Origin: Petropleomorpha daqingensis
GTDB lineage: Bacteria > Actinomycetota > Actinomycetes > Mycobacteriales > Geodermatophilaceae
Assembly (NCBI RefSeq): GCF_013408985.1
Contig: NZ_JACBZT010000001.1
Location: forward strand, 4,419,197-4,483,196
Reading direction: 5' to 3'
Length of the DNA stretch: 64,000 nt
Shown here: positions 63,501 to 64,000 of the stretch, in pieces
Numbering within the stretch: the first letter of the stretch is position 1
How the letters are laid out: each line of letters starts with the position of its first letter
Notes under the pieces: model-generated
Database searches by the model: none
What the model saw: the letters and a program-made list of their open reading frames with translations, nothing else
What the model was told of the DNA's origin: nothing
Translations under genes and position numbers: made by a program

Positions 63501-64000
63501 ACCGGGACGCGGGCGGTCCGGTCGTCGGCCCGCAGCGCCGCGAGCAGTTCCATGCCGTCCAGCCGCGGCATCATGACGTCGCTGACCACGAGGTCGGGCG
63601 GATCGGCCAGCGCGGCCTCGAGCGCCGCCTGCCCGTCGGGGACCACCTCGACGCGGTAGCGCGTGGACAGCAGCCGGCGCAGGTAGTCGCGCATGTCGGC
63701 GTTGTCGTCGGCGACCAGCACGCGCCCGGGCGCCCGGGCCAGGGGGTCGGCGCCCGCCGGGTCGCTGACCGGCAGCGCGGGGGAGGGCTCGTCGGAGTCC
63801 GGTAGCCACCGCAGGGCCTCGGCGACGAACGGCGCGGCGGCAGCGGAGACCCCGGAGCCGGCCGCCGCGGAGGCCACCTGGTCGGCCGGCAGATGCGCCG
63901 AGCCCAGCGGCAGCCGGACGGTGAAGGTGGTGCCGACGTCGGGCACGCTCTCGGCGGTGATCGTGCCGCCGTGCAGGCCGATCAGCTCGCGGACCATCGC
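60533..64000 (-). CDS. Very large partner-switching sensor (HK-REC-PAS-GAF-PP2C-RsbW-STAS), 5' end missing
   Basis: The frame is open at base 64000, so the N-terminus (probably more sensor domains and HisKA) is outside; at least 1155 residues are visible. By position: end of a HATPase_c (to about 63890; GTTFTVRLPLGSAH), receiver (63740-63390, Asp in VVSDVMMPRLDG), PAS (63360-63010), two GAF-like regions (about 62990-61990), PP2C (61960-61270; GGDWYDVV, GDVVGQG, LYTDGLVE, DDVALIA), RsbW-like HATPase (about 61270-60860; LQLAVGEAVANAVEHA, GRGLLLIRRL) and C-terminal STAS (about 60840-60540; VTYLASAGVGLLLEA, with the phosphorylatable Ser kept). It could sense, relay and switch a sigma pathway in one chain. 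It overlaps the TetR gene by 14 bp. Confidence 0.9.
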   Translation of the reverse strand, partial: AMVRELIGLHGGTITAESVPDVGTTFTVRLPLGSAHLPADQVASAAAGSGVSAAAAPFVAEALRWLPDSDEPSPALPVSDPAGADPLARAPGRVLVADDNADMRDYLRRLLSTRYRVEVVPDGQAALEAALADPPDLVVSDVMMPRLDGMELLAALRADDRTARVPVLLLSARAGQEAAVEGLAAGADDYLVKPFSARELIARVGAHLELGRVRRDAEERFRAMADLAPALIWVADARGQRGFLNAGWREFTGADATEDLEHRWRERLHPDDRDRYLEVVAPAVAAHRPWEIEYRLRRADGAYHWLLERAVPLGGGAGFVGSCTDINARYRESQRQHLLAEVGTSLDRATGIDEQLGAVARLLVDTRLTDSCDVRRPDDDGRLRRVAIAALDDATEAVIATMEEQTEPALEAVETRRTVVRAAPSGVPVIGSLGAGPADLRRRLDANSKMAVPLVVRGRVLAVVGLGRRPESPGFTDDDRELVEEIAARSALVLDNALLLAEERASAQRLTLLQRATAALSAATTPTSVGVTASEHVRQLLGPGSDVAVYEVDPSQRVLTALQPDLGAARWRTLSLSTVRPLTQAVHERRPQWFEDFSAWLAGHPDRHPELVENMRMLGTVGGVALPLTAGGPVIGAMAVGFTTERRLSPTERATLLALAEQCGQALDRARLYRAQQRIAETLQRNLLPQELPGLERLALAARYLPGAAGTQAGGDWYDVVALDETCVAIAVGDVVGQGPAAAAVMGQLRSALSTALLTGNSPAEALELLDRFAARLPGATASTAACLVLDWGRGSIRWARAGHPPPLLLSDGRTHFLADEGAGTVLGVPGRRPFTEGTADIEPGDVLLLYTDGLVERRGENLDDGLDRLAAAVRRHGAEAPDRLASLLLHEILADTDQPDDVALIAARLVPEPLELRLPADPAQLAGLRRAVLAWASDVGIAEDTLDDLQLAVGEAVANAVEHAYRDQTAGTCAVRLARRPDGAIEARIQDFGTWRPIPADAGFRGRGLLLIRRLAEDVTVEQSPDGGTTIRFRVPPLPVRDEGPRRHLPETARGHGATLEVVSGGVELAGELDLASVQDLTPGLFAALGSGNGEAIVDLRRVTYLASAGVGLLLEAADRCRAAGRPLRVLVDPGSSPARILELAGLGALVTGG

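Overview
The window is very GC-rich (third codon positions almost always G or C) and densely packed. It uses many GTG starts and looks chromosomal. A conserved block at about 37.2-48.7 kb has the gene order of the actinobacterial pgsA2 / DUF881 / SBP / DUF881 / gcvH / garA / ftsR / bifunctional nuclease / merR / gcvP region, known in Mycobacterium tuberculosis as Rv1822-Rv1832. Together with ANTAR, SARP and ECF42 regulators, partner-switching phosphatases and small actinobacterial families (DUF1918, DUF5999), this points to an actinobacterium. A member of the Geodermatophilaceae or a close relative is my best guess, made from protein flavour and not from a database search. I saw no rRNA, tRNA, CRISPR array, transposase, integrase or prophage gene.

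Layout. 0-3.2 kb: the end of a FAD monooxygenase, a GH39-like protein that has lost both catalytic acids, and a small membrane protein. 3.2-13.8 kb: a signalling island with an HTH protein, a GAF-PP2C phosphatase, a patatin-like lipase, a giant cytosolic poly-HAMP hybrid kinase with a translationally coupled response regulator, a divergent RsbW-GAF-PP2C protein and a STAS protein. 13.8-22.8 kb: small metabolic enzymes (cupin, zinc alcohol dehydrogenase, carboxymuconolactone decarboxylase-like protein with a divergent XRE regulator; GAF-ANTAR; hydrolase; CYTH-CHAD; aldo/keto reductase). 22.8-35.9 kb: hemerythrin, SARP-ATPase regulator, FtsH, DipZ-like thioredoxin, epoxide hydrolase, redoxin, large LuxR-ATPase regulator and a secreted protein. 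36-48.7 kb: EF-G2 and the conserved gcv/gar block. 48.7-60.5 kb: DUF5999, a frameshifted PPOX protein, CoaA, GNAT, PEBP, an ECF42 sigma factor with its DGPF partner, a HAD mutase-GH65 phosphorylase pair, an M50 peptidase, and an ABC exporter with a divergent TetR regulator. 60.5-64 kb: the 3' part of a very large partner-switching sensor cut by the window edge.

How the genes work together. The strongest theme is general-stress style partner switching. Three PP2C phosphatases, two RsbW-type kinase domains and two STAS modules lie in the window, partly as separate genes and partly fused. The terminal protein carries histidine-kinase ATPase, receiver, PAS, GAF, PP2C, RsbW-like and STAS modules in one chain. 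Metabolic themes are C1/glycine metabolism (gcvH, gcvP, garA) and disaccharide phosphorolysis (GH65 plus a beta-phosphoglucomutase-like HAD).

The most striking DNA signals outside genes are a 48-bp perfect palindrome between convergent genes (51599-51646), two adjacent near-identical palindromes between the TetR gene and its ABC operon (59718-59756), an 8-bp inverted repeat upstream of the DUF5999 gene, and several TANNNT boxes 6-7 nt upstream of GTG starts that suggest leaderless transcripts. All functional assignments rest on motif recognition by eye; no searches were run.
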